This document shows, one piece after another, positions 1-7,085 of a DNA stretch of 43,602 bases. Under the pieces are notes generated by a model that was not told where the DNA came from, did not search any database, and was given only the letters and a program-made list of their open reading frames with translations. Origin of the DNA: Longimicrobium sp. (GTDB lineage: Bacteria > Gemmatimonadota > Gemmatimonadetes > Longimicrobiales > Longimicrobiaceae); NCBI GenBank assembly GCA_036387335.1, contig DASVTZ010000083.1, forward strand, positions 1-43,602, in the 5' to 3' direction. A program made the position numbers and the translations under genes. Position 1 is the first letter of the stretch, and every line of letters begins with the position of its first letter.

Positions 1-60
1 GGGGGGGGTGGGGGGTGGGGGGCGGGGGCCCTCTGCGTAACCCCTTACCCCGCAACGGGA
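1..60. other. G-rich tract at window edge
   Basis: The first 22 bases are almost all G, followed by a G/C-rich stretch. No gene or signal is recognised before the tmRNA promoter. It may be a low-complexity intergenic tract or an assembly-edge artefact. Confidence 0.4.
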
Positions 61-89
61 TTGACACCCTCCGCCAGGCCGGTTAGATT
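61..89 (+). promoter_or_regulatory. sigma-70-type promoter of the tmRNA gene
   Basis: TTGACA (61-66), a 17-nt spacer and TAGATT (84-89) give a near-consensus promoter. Transcription would start near 96-98, leaving a leader of about 16 nt that RNase P would remove to form the tmRNA 5' end at 113. Confidence 0.8.
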
Positions 90-112
90 ACCTGCGTTGA
101 CAATTCGGGTCT

Positions 113-485
113 GGGGATGACTGGCTTCGACGTGTGTGGTGAAGCCATGGCTGCGTGCCGAGGTCTCCGAGTGCCTCGTTAAATAAGCGGTAAAACCTGT
201 AATTGCGAACGATAACTTCGCCCTGGCTGCGTAAGTAGAGTTCCCCTCGGGGAAATCCTTACCGCCCTTCTGCTGATCAGACCCGCTTGAGCCGGGTCAG
301 CAGTTGTCGCAAATTCAAGCTGGCTTGCCTGAGCGTCGTGGTAGGGTAAGCGAGATCGCACGACTGGTCTGGGATGGGCCTTCCACTGGCCGATGACCGG
401 GCGAGGAGAAAAGAACAGTGGAATACGCACGTAGAAGTCGTGGGGGATCTGCAGGCGGACCCGGGTTCGATTCCCGGCATCTCCA
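113..485 (+). ncRNA. ssrA: tmRNA (transfer-messenger RNA, one-piece)
   Basis: This RNA rescues stalled ribosomes by acting first as an alanyl-tRNA mimic and then as a short mRNA encoding a degradation tag. The 5' end GGGGATG pairs with CATCTCC near the 3' end (478-484) to form the 7-bp acceptor stem. The T-arm GGACCCGGGTTCGATTCCC precedes it, and 485 is the discriminator A. CCA is not encoded. The tag frame is 205-234: GCG AAC GAT AAC TTC GCC CTG GCT GCG TAA, i.e. ANDNFALAA. The length of about 373 nt is normal, with pseudoknot-rich sequence between tag and T-arm. The TIR-like AAC-rich start and the LAA end of the tag match the pattern recognised by ClpXP and its adaptors. The 5' and 3' ends are inferred from the stem and may be off by a base. 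Confidence 0.95.
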
Positions 486-500
486 CTGAAAATCAGTAGC

Positions 501-551
501 ACGAAGGCCCGGAATTCCTTGCGGATTCTGGGCCTTCGTCGTTTGTTTTCT
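501..551 (+). terminator. Rho-independent terminator of tmRNA
   Basis: ACGAAGGCCC and GGCCTTCGT form a long hairpin with an AT-rich inner loop. A T-rich tail (GTTTGTTTT) follows. Confidence 0.85.
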
Positions 552-580
552 CCTCCCCAGCCCCCAGCACAACCTCGCCC

Positions 581-1177
581 ATGTTTGCACTGAGCAACTG
601 CGGACCCGTGGCCAGGCGGGCGGCGATGGCCGCGGCCATCAGTCTGACGCTCGCCTGCGCGGGAGGGACAACCGGTTCCCCGACTCCGCGGCGGGGGGTG
701 CTCGATGCGCCGGAGCGCTTCAGCATCCTGTTTCGTCCGAACGGATCGCACTCCAGCGACGTCGTGGCCGCGCCGATCGAGCAGGTCTGGCAGCTTCTGC
801 CGGAGGCGTACCGCGTGATCGGCTTTCCCGGGAGGCCCGCCTCGGCAGGGGGAGGGGAGCAGCTTTTCGCTACGCCCCACATGGAGATCAGCGGCCCGAT
901 GTATCCCGGGGAACGAACCTCCGATTACATCGACTGCGGAGTGTCGCCGACGACGGGGAATCGTTCGGACGAGTACCTGGTCACCTTTGTGATCATCACG
1001 CGCCTCGAACCCGCCGCGCAGGGCGGGACGCGCATCATGACCCTCATCGACGGCCATGCCCGCGATCGCACCCTGGGCGGCAATTCGGTTCCCTGCCACG
1101 GCACGGGGAAGATGGAGGGGCAGATCGCGGAGCTCGTCAAGCGCGGCATCACCGGGGGAGTCGCGGACCGGCCATGA
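581..1177 (+). CDS. putative secreted or lipoprotein, SRPBCC-like region
   Basis: A protein of 198 residues. The N-terminus has a basic stretch (ARR, 11-13), a hydrophobic run and LTLAC ending at Cys26. This resembles a lipoprotein signal, but position -3 is Thr rather than the usual Leu, so simple Sec export is also possible. Residues about 59-80 (VVAAPIEQVWQLLPEAY) resemble the start of SRPBCC/polyketide-cyclase folds, where V-x-A-P-x-x-x-V-W is common; the rest shows no motif I recognise. The first ATG is kept because it includes the basic n-region; a second in-frame ATG lies at 626. It stands alone between the tmRNA terminator and its own terminator, and no promoter of its own was seen. 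Function unknown. Confidence 0.65.
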   Translation: MFALSNCGPVARRAAMAAAISLTLACAGGTTGSPTPRRGVLDAPERFSILFRPNGSHSSDVVAAPIEQVWQLLPEAYRVIGFPGRPASAGGGEQLFATPHMEISGPMYPGERTSDYIDCGVSPTTGNRSDEYLVTFVIITRLEPAAQGGTRIMTLIDGHARDRTLGGNSVPCHGTGKMEGQIAELVKRGITGGVADRP

Positions 1178-1187
1178 CCTCCGCCTG

Positions 1188-1224
1188 AAAAGCCGCTCCG
1201 GCACGTGCCGGGGCGGCTTTTTCG
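1188..1224 (+). terminator. Rho-independent terminator
   Basis: AAAGCCGCTCCGGCACG and TGCCGGGGCGGCTTTTT form a near-perfect hairpin followed by Ts, 10 nt after the stop codon of the upstream gene. It also lies just beyond the 3' end of the convergent minus-strand gene and may serve both. Confidence 0.85.
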
Positions 1225-1241
1225 CGTGGTGCCACCCTCGG

Positions 1242-2273
1242 CTACATGGTGATGGCAGCCAGCAGCATCGTTGCCGCGGCACCGAGGCCCACGCCGAAGA
1301 CGACGTAGGCGAAGCCCAGCGCGAGGAATTTGGTGAAGGTGCGCACGATCCCCTGGCCGTAGACGCGCTTCATCGCCATGAAGACGTACCCGAGCTGCCA
1401 GAGGCCCAGCGTCAGCAGGAGCAGGGGGAACTGGAAGAGCATCCCCACGGTGGAGAGCACGAACGCGAGAGAGTGCACGTGCAGCGCGAAGACGAAGTGC
1501 TCCACGAAGAACCGCTTCTGTCGGAAGTACAGCACCTTGAGGAAGAAGGCGAAGAGCGGCATCATGAGGAACACGCCCTTGGGCGCGTTCTCCTCCATCG
1601 CCGCGATCAGCGTCCGCATCGCCTCGCCGGGAGGCATGCTCTTGAGGCGCTCGCCGGTGCGGGTGAGGCGGCGGTTCAGCGGCTTCAGCCAGGCGGGCAC
1701 CGCCGCCGTGTCCTTGTACGCGATGCTGATGTCCATCCCCTCGCGCGGCCGTTCGGGCGGCGGGGGCGGGGCCGGAAGCCCGCCCGTGTTCGCGGGCGCC
1801 GGGGCGGCCTCGCGCCTCGCCTGTACCGCATTGTCGCGGGCGACCTGGTCCGCGATGATGTTGGCGTCGGCGGCGAGCGGAAGGAGGACGAAGAAGAGGA
1901 CCGAGCTGACCAGGTACAGCCGGAACGGCGGCACGTAGCGCACGATGCGTCCCTTCACGTACTCGGTGGTGAGATGGCCGGGGCGAAAGAGGAGCGCGCC
2001 CACCGTGCGCGGTAGCGTCGCGTTGACGGCGAGCTGGTCCTCGAGCAGCTCGAGGAGCATCCGCCGGAGCGAGACCCTCACCTCCACCTTGCGCTGCCCG
2101 CAGGTGGGGCAGAAGGCGCTCACGGTGGGGTCGCCGCAGTTGAGGCAGGGCCGCGCGGGGGTGCGACGCGTGTCCGACGACCACCAGCGCGCCTTTCGCT
2201 GCGGCGCGATCGGCGGCTCACCGCGCGGGCGATCGGCGACGGCGCTGCCGGAGGGGACGGGTGGATCGGGCAT
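1242..2273 (-). CDS. zinc-ribbon multi-pass membrane protein (DUF3667-like)
   Basis: A protein of 343 residues. After a Pro/Arg-rich N-terminus comes a zinc-ribbon pattern, CLNCGDPTVSAFCPTCGQ (Cys43, 46, 55, 58). Next is a region resembling DUF3667 proteins (about 85-120: RTVGALLFRPGHLTTEYVKG), which precedes the first membrane segment. Hydrophobic helices are visible at about 120-135, 235-255, 270-305 and 320-343. A Pro/Ala-rich segment near 145-175 probably forms a loop. DUF3667 proteins are integral membrane proteins of unknown function, common in Bacteroidota and Gemmatimonadota. No Shine-Dalgarno sequence is evident at this ATG. The gene is monocistronic and convergent with the upstream lipoprotein-like gene. 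Confidence 0.8.
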   Translation of the reverse strand: MPDPPVPSGSAVADRPRGEPPIAPQRKARWWSSDTRRTPARPCLNCGDPTVSAFCPTCGQRKVEVRVSLRRMLLELLEDQLAVNATLPRTVGALLFRPGHLTTEYVKGRIVRYVPPFRLYLVSSVLFFVLLPLAADANIIADQVARDNAVQARREAAPAPANTGGLPAPPPPPERPREGMDISIAYKDTAAVPAWLKPLNRRLTRTGERLKSMPPGEAMRTLIAAMEENAPKGVFLMMPLFAFFLKVLYFRQKRFFVEHFVFALHVHSLAFVLSTVGMLFQFPLLLLTLGLWQLGYVFMAMKRVYGQGIVRTFTKFLALGFAYVVFGVGLGAAATMLLAAITM

Positions 2274-2373
2274 GTGCCGGGGATCGCGAGGGCGGAGGCT
2301 GATCCGTCGACGTTGCTGCTCAGCTCTTCAGGGTACGTCCTGCAAGTATTCCGCCCTTGCGCATCACGCACGA

Positions 2374-2408
2374 AGAGGCCCGGCCAGCAGTGCGCTGGCC
2401 GGGCCTCT
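2374..2408. terminator. strong hairpin, candidate terminator
   Basis: AGAGGCCCGGCCAGC and GCTGGCCGGGCCTCT form a perfect 15-bp stem with a 5-nt loop between two minus-strand genes. The downstream T-run is poor on both strands, so terminator function is probable rather than certain. Confidence 0.6.
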
Positions 2409-2431
2409 CGTTTCCGTGTGCCTGGATCAGC

Positions 2432-2890
2432 TCATGGCGAATAGGAGAACGCGCGATTGCCCAGGATCACGGCGCGCCCCATACACGAGTCGGTCCCCAC
2501 CGGCGAAAAGGTGGTCTGCGTGCCCGTCGTCCTCCAGGTGTACGACGCGGCCACGTTGCAGGCGTACGGCCCCGTTTCGCCCGTCCCGAAGGAGAGCCGG
2601 CCGTCGCTGACCTGGTAGTGCCCCTGCAGCATCTGCGCTCCGTTGCGCATCACGATGAAGTGGTTCCCTTCGTGGAACTGGATCTCCCACGCGCCCGCCA
2701 GCTCGTCCGCCGGCGCACCCGCCGGGAGATTGGCGGCCGTGACGGTCGCGCTGTAGTTGCCCGTTCTCCAGGCGGCGGGCGCCGCGGTCGGGGCCGCGGG
2801 TGCCGGCGCGGGGCTGTCGGTGGTCGTCGTCGTCGCCGCGGGGGCGCACGCGGCGGCGAGGGACAGCAGAAGCACGGAAACGTTTCGCAT
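2432..2890 (-). CDS. small putative lipoprotein
   Basis: Translated from the ATG at 2890, the product has 152 residues and begins MRNVSVLLLSLAAACAPA, a typical lipoprotein signal peptide with the lipidated Cys at position 15. GAGG lies 4 nt upstream of this start. An upstream in-frame ATG at 2983 would place 31 unrelated residues before the signal peptide, so the internal start is preferred. A Thr/Pro/Ala-rich linker (about 18-45) follows. The mature part (about 50-152) has alternating beta-like sequence (GAWEIQFHEGNHFIVMRNGA, GHYQVSDGRLSFGTGETG) and two later Cys. It looks like a small beta-sandwich or lipocalin-like periplasmic domain. No family recognised. Confidence 0.75.
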   Translation of the reverse strand: MRNVSVLLLSLAAACAPAATTTTTDSPAPAPAAPTAAPAAWRTGNYSATVTAANLPAGAPADELAGAWEIQFHEGNHFIVMRNGAQMLQGHYQVSDGRLSFGTGETGPYACNVAASYTWRTTGTQTTFSPVGTDSCMGRAVILGNRAFSYSP

Positions 2891-2990
2891 CGGACCTCGA
2901 GGGGAACGGGTGGGATATCGCATGGCGTACGATGGCCAATCTACCTCGCGCATCCGCATCCACAACAATCTTGTTGCGCGCACCGTCGCG

Positions 2991-3593
2991 CTACAGCCAG
3001 CCCTTCTCCCTCGCCATCCGCGCCGCCTCCACGCGATTGGCCGCTCCCAGCTTGGAGATGGCGTCTGAGAGGTAGTTGCGGACGGTGCCCTCGGAGAGGA
3101 AGAGCTTCGCCGCGATGGCCGCGCCGGTGGCCCCGTCGGCGGCGAGGCGCAGGACCTGGCGCTCGCGGTCGCTGAGCGGGTCGCGCTCGGTCCACGCCTC
3201 GCGGGCGAGCTCGGGGTCGATGGCGCGGCCGCCCGCGTGCACCTGGCGTACCGCGTTCGCCAGCTCCTCCGAGGGGCTGTCCTTGAGCAGGTACCCCGCG
3301 GCGCCGGCGTCGAGCGCCCGGCGCAGGTAGCCCGCGCGGGCGAACGTCGTGAGGATGACGACGCGCGTGGGGAGCTTGCGGCGCGCCACCTCGGCGGCCA
3401 CCTCCAGCCCCGTCATCTCCGGCATCTCGATGTCGGTGAGGAGCACGTCTGGGCGATGCGCCTCCACTTCGTCCAGCGCCTCGCGGCCGTTCTGGGCGCG
3501 GGCCACCACCTGGATGTCGCTCTCGATCTCCAGCAGCGCGGCGAGGGCGCCCAGCACCATGGTCTGGTCCTCCGCGATCACCACGCGGATCAT
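2991..3593 (-). CDS. NarL/LuxR-family response regulator (DesR-like)
   Basis: A DNA-binding response regulator of 200 residues. The receiver domain (about 1-120) has the acidic pair E8/D9, the phospho-acceptor D54 in TDIEMPEMTG, T82/T83 and K104. The LuxR-type helix-turn-helix (about 138-198) carries the family signature LSDRERQVLRLAADGATGAAIAAKLFLSEGTVRNYLSDAISKLGA (in part). The ATG at 3593 overlaps the stop of the histidine kinase gene (shared ATGA), so the two are translationally coupled. It closely resembles DesR, which controls membrane-lipid genes in Bacillus, but the target genes here cannot be told from sequence. Confidence 0.92.
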   Translation of the reverse strand: MIRVVIAEDQTMVLGALAALLEIESDIQVVARAQNGREALDEVEAHRPDVLLTDIEMPEMTGLEVAAEVARRKLPTRVVILTTFARAGYLRRALDAGAAGYLLKDSPSEELANAVRQVHAGGRAIDPELAREAWTERDPLSDRERQVLRLAADGATGAAIAAKLFLSEGTVRNYLSDAISKLGAANRVEAARMAREKGWL

Positions 3594-4708
3594 GGCGCTG
3601 CCTCCGCCGGCTGCCGCGCGGGGACCATCACCTCCAGCCGCGTGCCGCGCCCTTCTGCTCCCCGCGCGCGCAGCATCACGCCGTCCAGCGCCGCCACGCG
3701 CTCGCGCATCCCGCGCAGGCCGCTTCCCTCCGGCGCGCTGCCACCCCGCCCGTCGTCCTCCACCTCCAGGATGCACCATCCGCCCTTGGCGCGCAGCGAC
3801 ACGCGGCACGACTGGGCGCGCGAGTGGCGCACGACGTTGGTGACGGCCTCGCGAAGGGCCAGCGCGAGCGCCTCCTCCGCCGCCCTGTCGAGCTCCGCGG
3901 GCTCGGTATGGAAGGCGGAGCGGATCCCCGCCGCGTCCAGCAGGGTGTGCGACTGCGCCACCTCGTCCGCCAGGGTGGCGCGGTAGCCGCGGATCGTCTC
4001 GCGCACCTGCTGGAGCGCCTTGCGGGAGACCTCTTCCACGTCGCGCATCTCGCGCGCGGCGCGGTCGGCGTCGCGCGGGGCCAGCTTGGCGGCGAGCTCG
4101 GACTTGAGGACGATAAGCGACAGGGTGTGCCCCAGGACGTCGTGGAGGTCGCGGGCGATGCGCTCGCGCTCGGCGACGGCGGCGAGGCGCTGCACCTGGT
4201 CGCGGGCGATGAGGAGGCTCTCGTTGGCGCGCCTCACCTGCGCCTGCTGCAGGTTCGCGGCCCCGATGATGATGGCCAGCCCCGGCCCCGCGATCATGTA
4301 GGCGAGCGGGGCGCCGGAAAGGACCGCCGCCGCGAGCGCGATGCCCGCTATCGCGCCGATGCCGCGAACCGCGGCGCGGTCGCTGCCCAGCCGCGACGCG
4401 AAGCTTGCCGCGTACACGAAGAAGACGAAGGCGCTCGGGTTCAGCGGCATCATCACCGCCCCGAGCAGCACCTGCATCCCGATGACGCGCAGGATCTCGG
4501 GGCCGTTCACCCAGAATCCGCGGAAGTACGACAGGAGGAAGAGCGCCAGCGCCGCCGCGGTCATCAGCGCTTCGGCGAATCCGAGGCGGTCCGTGCGCCA
4601 GCGCATCACCGGCTGGGCCAGGAAGCTGCCCAGGTACACCAGCCACACGTACGGCAGCCAGCCGATCTGTCCATCCGCGGGCAGGAGCCGCCATCGCCGC
4701 ATCTTCAT
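3590..4708 (-). CDS. membrane sensor histidine kinase, DesK-like (HisKA_3)
   Basis: A kinase of 372 residues. The N-terminal half has about five hydrophobic helices (roughly 17-32, 45-62, 73-88, 92-104, 113-150) and no large periplasmic loop, which suggests sensing within the membrane. A short coiled linker leads to the HisKA_3 dimerisation region with His189 in ERERIARDLHDVLGH. The HATPase_c domain follows: N-box around N291 (REAVTNVVRHS), G1 box DDGRGG (318-323) and G2 box SGLRGMRERV (329-338). It autophosphorylates His189 and would pass phosphate to D54 of the coupled regulator. AGAAG precedes the ATG as a weak ribosome-binding site. The start is 111 nt downstream of the amidohydrolase gene, with an inverted repeat between them. 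Confidence 0.9.
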   Translation of the reverse strand: MKMRRWRLLPADGQIGWLPYVWLVYLGSFLAQPVMRWRTDRLGFAEALMTAAALALFLLSYFRGFWVNGPEILRVIGMQVLLGAVMMPLNPSAFVFFVYAASFASRLGSDRAAVRGIGAIAGIALAAAVLSGAPLAYMIAGPGLAIIIGAANLQQAQVRRANESLLIARDQVQRLAAVAERERIARDLHDVLGHTLSLIVLKSELAAKLAPRDADRAAREMRDVEEVSRKALQQVRETIRGYRATLADEVAQSHTLLDAAGIRSAFHTEPAELDRAAEEALALALREAVTNVVRHSRAQSCRVSLRAKGGWCILEVEDDGRGGSAPEGSGLRGMRERVAALDGVMLRARGAEGRGTRLEVMVPARQPAEAAP

Positions 4709-4747
4709 CTTCTACTCTGGAGTGTGTACCGTCATCCGAACCGCGGC

Positions 4748-4818
4748 CTCACGCGGAGACGCGGAGACGCAGAGAGAACTTCGCGTGCTCTCCCCGCGTC
4801 TCCGCGCCTCCGCGTGAG
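4748..4818. repeat. palindromic repeat, family E copy 1
   Basis: CTCACGCGGAGACGCGGAG on the left and CTCCGCGCCTCCGCGTGAG on the right form imperfect inverted arms around a short centre. A related 93-bp copy lies at 16556-16648. The right end abuts the stop codon of the amidohydrolase gene, so it may act as transcript-end structure. The sequence class (CGCAGAG/GGCGCAGAG units) is a dispersed intergenic palindrome. Confidence 0.75.
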
Positions 4819-4819
4819 A

Positions 4820-6625
4820 TCACTTGAGGCGCAGGTCATCGATGAGGAAGCCGAAGGGGCCCGGCTGGGGGCCGCCCGCGATCACCACGCCCATCACGTC
4901 GTGGCCGTCGGTGCCGAAGTCGGACCAGGCGAACGAGACCTCGCTCCACGCGGGGCCGGCCACAAAGGTGCGGATCAGCGGCGCCATCCCCTTGCTGCGC
5001 GCGAACACCATTACGCGGTACGTCTTGCCGTCGCCGCGCGTCTGGAAGGCGATGCCCTGCCTGGCGGAGAGGTCCGCGGGGGCCATGGGCTGCGCGCCTG
5101 GGCTCCACATGGCGCCGTACCAGGGCTGAGGAATCGTGGTGGTGATGGTGCCGGAGATCGACAGCGCGTGTCCCGTGCCGCCCGCGCCGCCCTCCACCAC
5201 CTTGACCTCGCCCGTGGAGGTGCCGCCGCCGAAGCTGTCCGGGGATGGGAACCAGTTCCCGGGCGCGGATGTCATCCCGTTCTCGAAGTCGCTCACCAGC
5301 CCGTTCCCGGCGATGCGCATGGGACGGCCGGCGTTGGCGACCTGGTCGGCCACGGCGCGGGCAAAGGACGCGCGGTCCACCGGCACGCCGCCCTTCCACA
5401 CGCCCGCGATGTCGCGCGTGGCGGTGATGTCGCGCGTAGGGTCGCCGTTCACGAGAAGCAGGTCCGCCCGCTGCCCCGGCGCGATGCGGCCGCGGTCCGC
5501 CAGGCGGAAGGCGCGCGCCGGGCCGGCCGTGGCGGCGGTGAGCGCCTCCAGCGGGCTGAGGCCGGCGCCCACCAGCAGCTCCATCTCGCGGTGCATGGCC
5601 GCGCCATGCGCGGTGCCAGGGTTCCCCGCATCGGTGCCCGCCAGGATCGGGACGCCCGCCGCACGAAGCTGGCGCACGGTGGCCTGCGCCGCGGCGTAGC
5701 TCGTCGCGGGGGTGCCCGCGCGGCGCGGGAAGCCCTGCGCGAGGATCGCGCGCACCGGCGGCGTCAGGTACGGCATCAGACGCGCATCCTGCACCAGCGG
5801 AGCGCCGCCGCCCGTGCCGGTGATGCTCATCAGCACCGTCAGCGTGGGGACGACGAACGCATGCCGCCGCGCCGTCAAAGCCGCGAATCCGGCGTCCGCC
5901 TGCCGGTCCACGAAGAGGTGCGCCAGCCCGTCCGCCCCGGCCGCGATCGCCGTGCGGGCGCCCGCCGCGTCGCCCACGTGCACCACGGCCAGCTTCCCGC
6001 GCCGGTGCGCCGCGGCGATGGCCGCGTGCAGGGTGGCGCTGTCCAGCGTCGCTATCTTGATCCCGTACGTGCGGCCGTCGTCGTACACCAGCTTGATGTA
6101 GTCCGAGCCCTCCGCGATGCGCGCGTCCACGAACGCCTGCGCCGAGTCCGGCGACGACAGCGTGGGGATCGTCATCCCGTACTCGGTGCCGTGCCCGCGC
6201 GGCGCCGTCACCAGCGTGCCGGCGGAGAAGAGGTCCGCGCGCGCGCTGGCCCGTCCGGACGCCTGCTCGGCGCGCGCCGTGGCGGCCATGCGGTGGTCCG
6301 TGAACATGTCCAGCTCGGTGGTCACGCCGAAGACGAGGGCCTCGCGCAGCGCGTCGCCGAAGCTGTGCGTGTGCGCGTCGATCAGGCCGGGGAGGAGCGT
6401 CTTGCCGCTCGCGTCCACCACCGCGGCTCCCGCGGGCGCCGCGAGGCCGCGGCCCACGCGCGTGATGCGCCCGCCCTCAGCCAGCACGTCCGTGCGCTCC
6501 AGCACCCGCGTGCCGTCGAACACGCGCGCGTTGCGGAAAAGCGTGGCCGGCTGCTGCGCCGCCAGCGGGACCGAAAGCGCCGCCAGCAGCGGGATGGTTC
6601 GCAGGGTTTTTCTCAGAATGGACAT
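4820..6625 (-). CDS. secreted amidohydrolase with C-terminal beta-sandwich (CIA30/CBM-like) domain
   Basis: A protein of 601 residues with a signal peptide (about 1-23, cleavage near LAAQQ). The amidohydrolase (imidazolonepropionase/prolidase-like) domain runs about 28-400. It shows the small beta-domain start FRNARVFDG, the metal-binding LIDAHTHSFG (His85, His87), a candidate carbamylated Lys in DYIKLVYDDG, VVHVGD and HLF histidine strands, and the catalytic Asp in ILAGTDAGNPG. The barrel ends with the usual ADLLLVNGDP motif. Residues about 430-601 (SDFENG..., ...FLIDDLRLK) resemble the CIA30/carbohydrate-binding-like beta-sandwich that follows secreted amidohydrolases in several phyla. The substrate is unknown; peptide- or carbamate-type bonds are plausible. 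Export suggests a periplasmic scavenging role. The upstream region holds an octamer array and a MITE-like element. Confidence 0.88.
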   Translation of the reverse strand: MSILRKTLRTIPLLAALSVPLAAQQPATLFRNARVFDGTRVLERTDVLAEGGRITRVGRGLAAPAGAAVVDASGKTLLPGLIDAHTHSFGDALREALVFGVTTELDMFTDHRMAATARAEQASGRASARADLFSAGTLVTAPRGHGTEYGMTIPTLSSPDSAQAFVDARIAEGSDYIKLVYDDGRTYGIKIATLDSATLHAAIAAAHRRGKLAVVHVGDAAGARTAIAAGADGLAHLFVDRQADAGFAALTARRHAFVVPTLTVLMSITGTGGGAPLVQDARLMPYLTPPVRAILAQGFPRRAGTPATSYAAAQATVRQLRAAGVPILAGTDAGNPGTAHGAAMHREMELLVGAGLSPLEALTAATAGPARAFRLADRGRIAPGQRADLLLVNGDPTRDITATRDIAGVWKGGVPVDRASFARAVADQVANAGRPMRIAGNGLVSDFENGMTSAPGNWFPSPDSFGGGTSTGEVKVVEGGAGGTGHALSISGTITTTIPQPWYGAMWSPGAQPMAPADLSARQGIAFQTRGDGKTYRVMVFARSKGMAPLIRTFVAGPAWSEVSFAWSDFGTDGHDVMGVVIAGGPQPGPFGFLIDDLRLK

Positions 6626-6652
6626 GGGATTCCAGGGACGCGTGGTGAAGGG

Positions 6653-6686
6653 AAGTGCGTGAGTGCGTGAGTGCGTGAGTGCGTGG
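6653..6686 (+). repeat. tandem octamer array (GTGCGTGA)x4
   Basis: Four near-perfect copies of GTGCGTGA lie between the start of the minus-strand amidohydrolase gene and the 192-bp element at 6699. Related arrays occur at 14664, 19902 and 20188. Confidence 0.85.
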
Positions 6687-6698
6687 TCACCCCCAATC

Positions 6699-6890
6699 TG
6701 TCATCCTGAGCGACGCGCGGCACCAACCTCCGTACGGCTCCGAACTCTGGCGCGGAGCGAAGGATCTACTGCGCGTGTCGAGGGCTCCGTCGTGGCGCGC
6801 CGGCCTCTTGCCTCGCCGGCTAGATCCTTCGGTCGCCGCAGGAGTACGGCGCACCGTCAACATCCGCCGGGCGGCTCCCTCAGGATGACA
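6699..6890. mobile_element. 192-bp MITE-like element, copy 1
   Basis: Perfect 12-bp terminal inverted repeats: TGTCATCCTGAG at 6699-6710 and CTCAGGATGACA at 6879-6890. Inside are inverted blocks GGATCTACTGCGCG and CGGCTAGATCC. A second copy of exactly the same length, with the same ends and internal blocks, lies at 19974-20165. It has no coding capacity of its own; ORFs running through it are spurious. Size, ends and dispersed copies are MITE-like. No transposase or clear target-site duplication was seen. Confidence 0.8.
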
Positions 6891-7085
6891 AAGTTGGGCC
6901 GTCCCGCGTTCATGCACCGATGCACTAAGGCACTGGTCTGAAGATGCGCCCCGCGCGCGGCGCCGTACAATCCCGCACGTCACCACTTTGGTATGACAGA
7001 CGTCATGTGAGCCCCAGCTCCCTGCCGTCTGGCCCGCAGCGTGCTCAACGTGCCGCGCAATGATTCCGGTCAGCAAGGGGGAGCG
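6891..7085. promoter_or_regulatory. upstream region of the Nudix regulator, with candidate operator
   Basis: This 195-bp region separates the MITE-like element from the regulator gene. TACAAT (6966-6971) is a possible -10 box without a good -35. Downstream lies the inverted repeat ATGAC-AGAC-GTCAT (6993-7006), a candidate autoregulatory operator. A purine-rich ribosome-binding site, AAGGGGGAG, ends 2 nt before the chosen ATG. The operator role is inferred only from symmetry and position. Confidence 0.4.

Noticed and set aside
3824-6670. A very long plus-strand open frame (948 codons) opposite the kinase and amidohydrolase genes
   Set aside because: Arg/Gly/His-rich translation without domains; it is the antisense shadow of GC-rich minus-strand genes that carry clear catalytic motifs.
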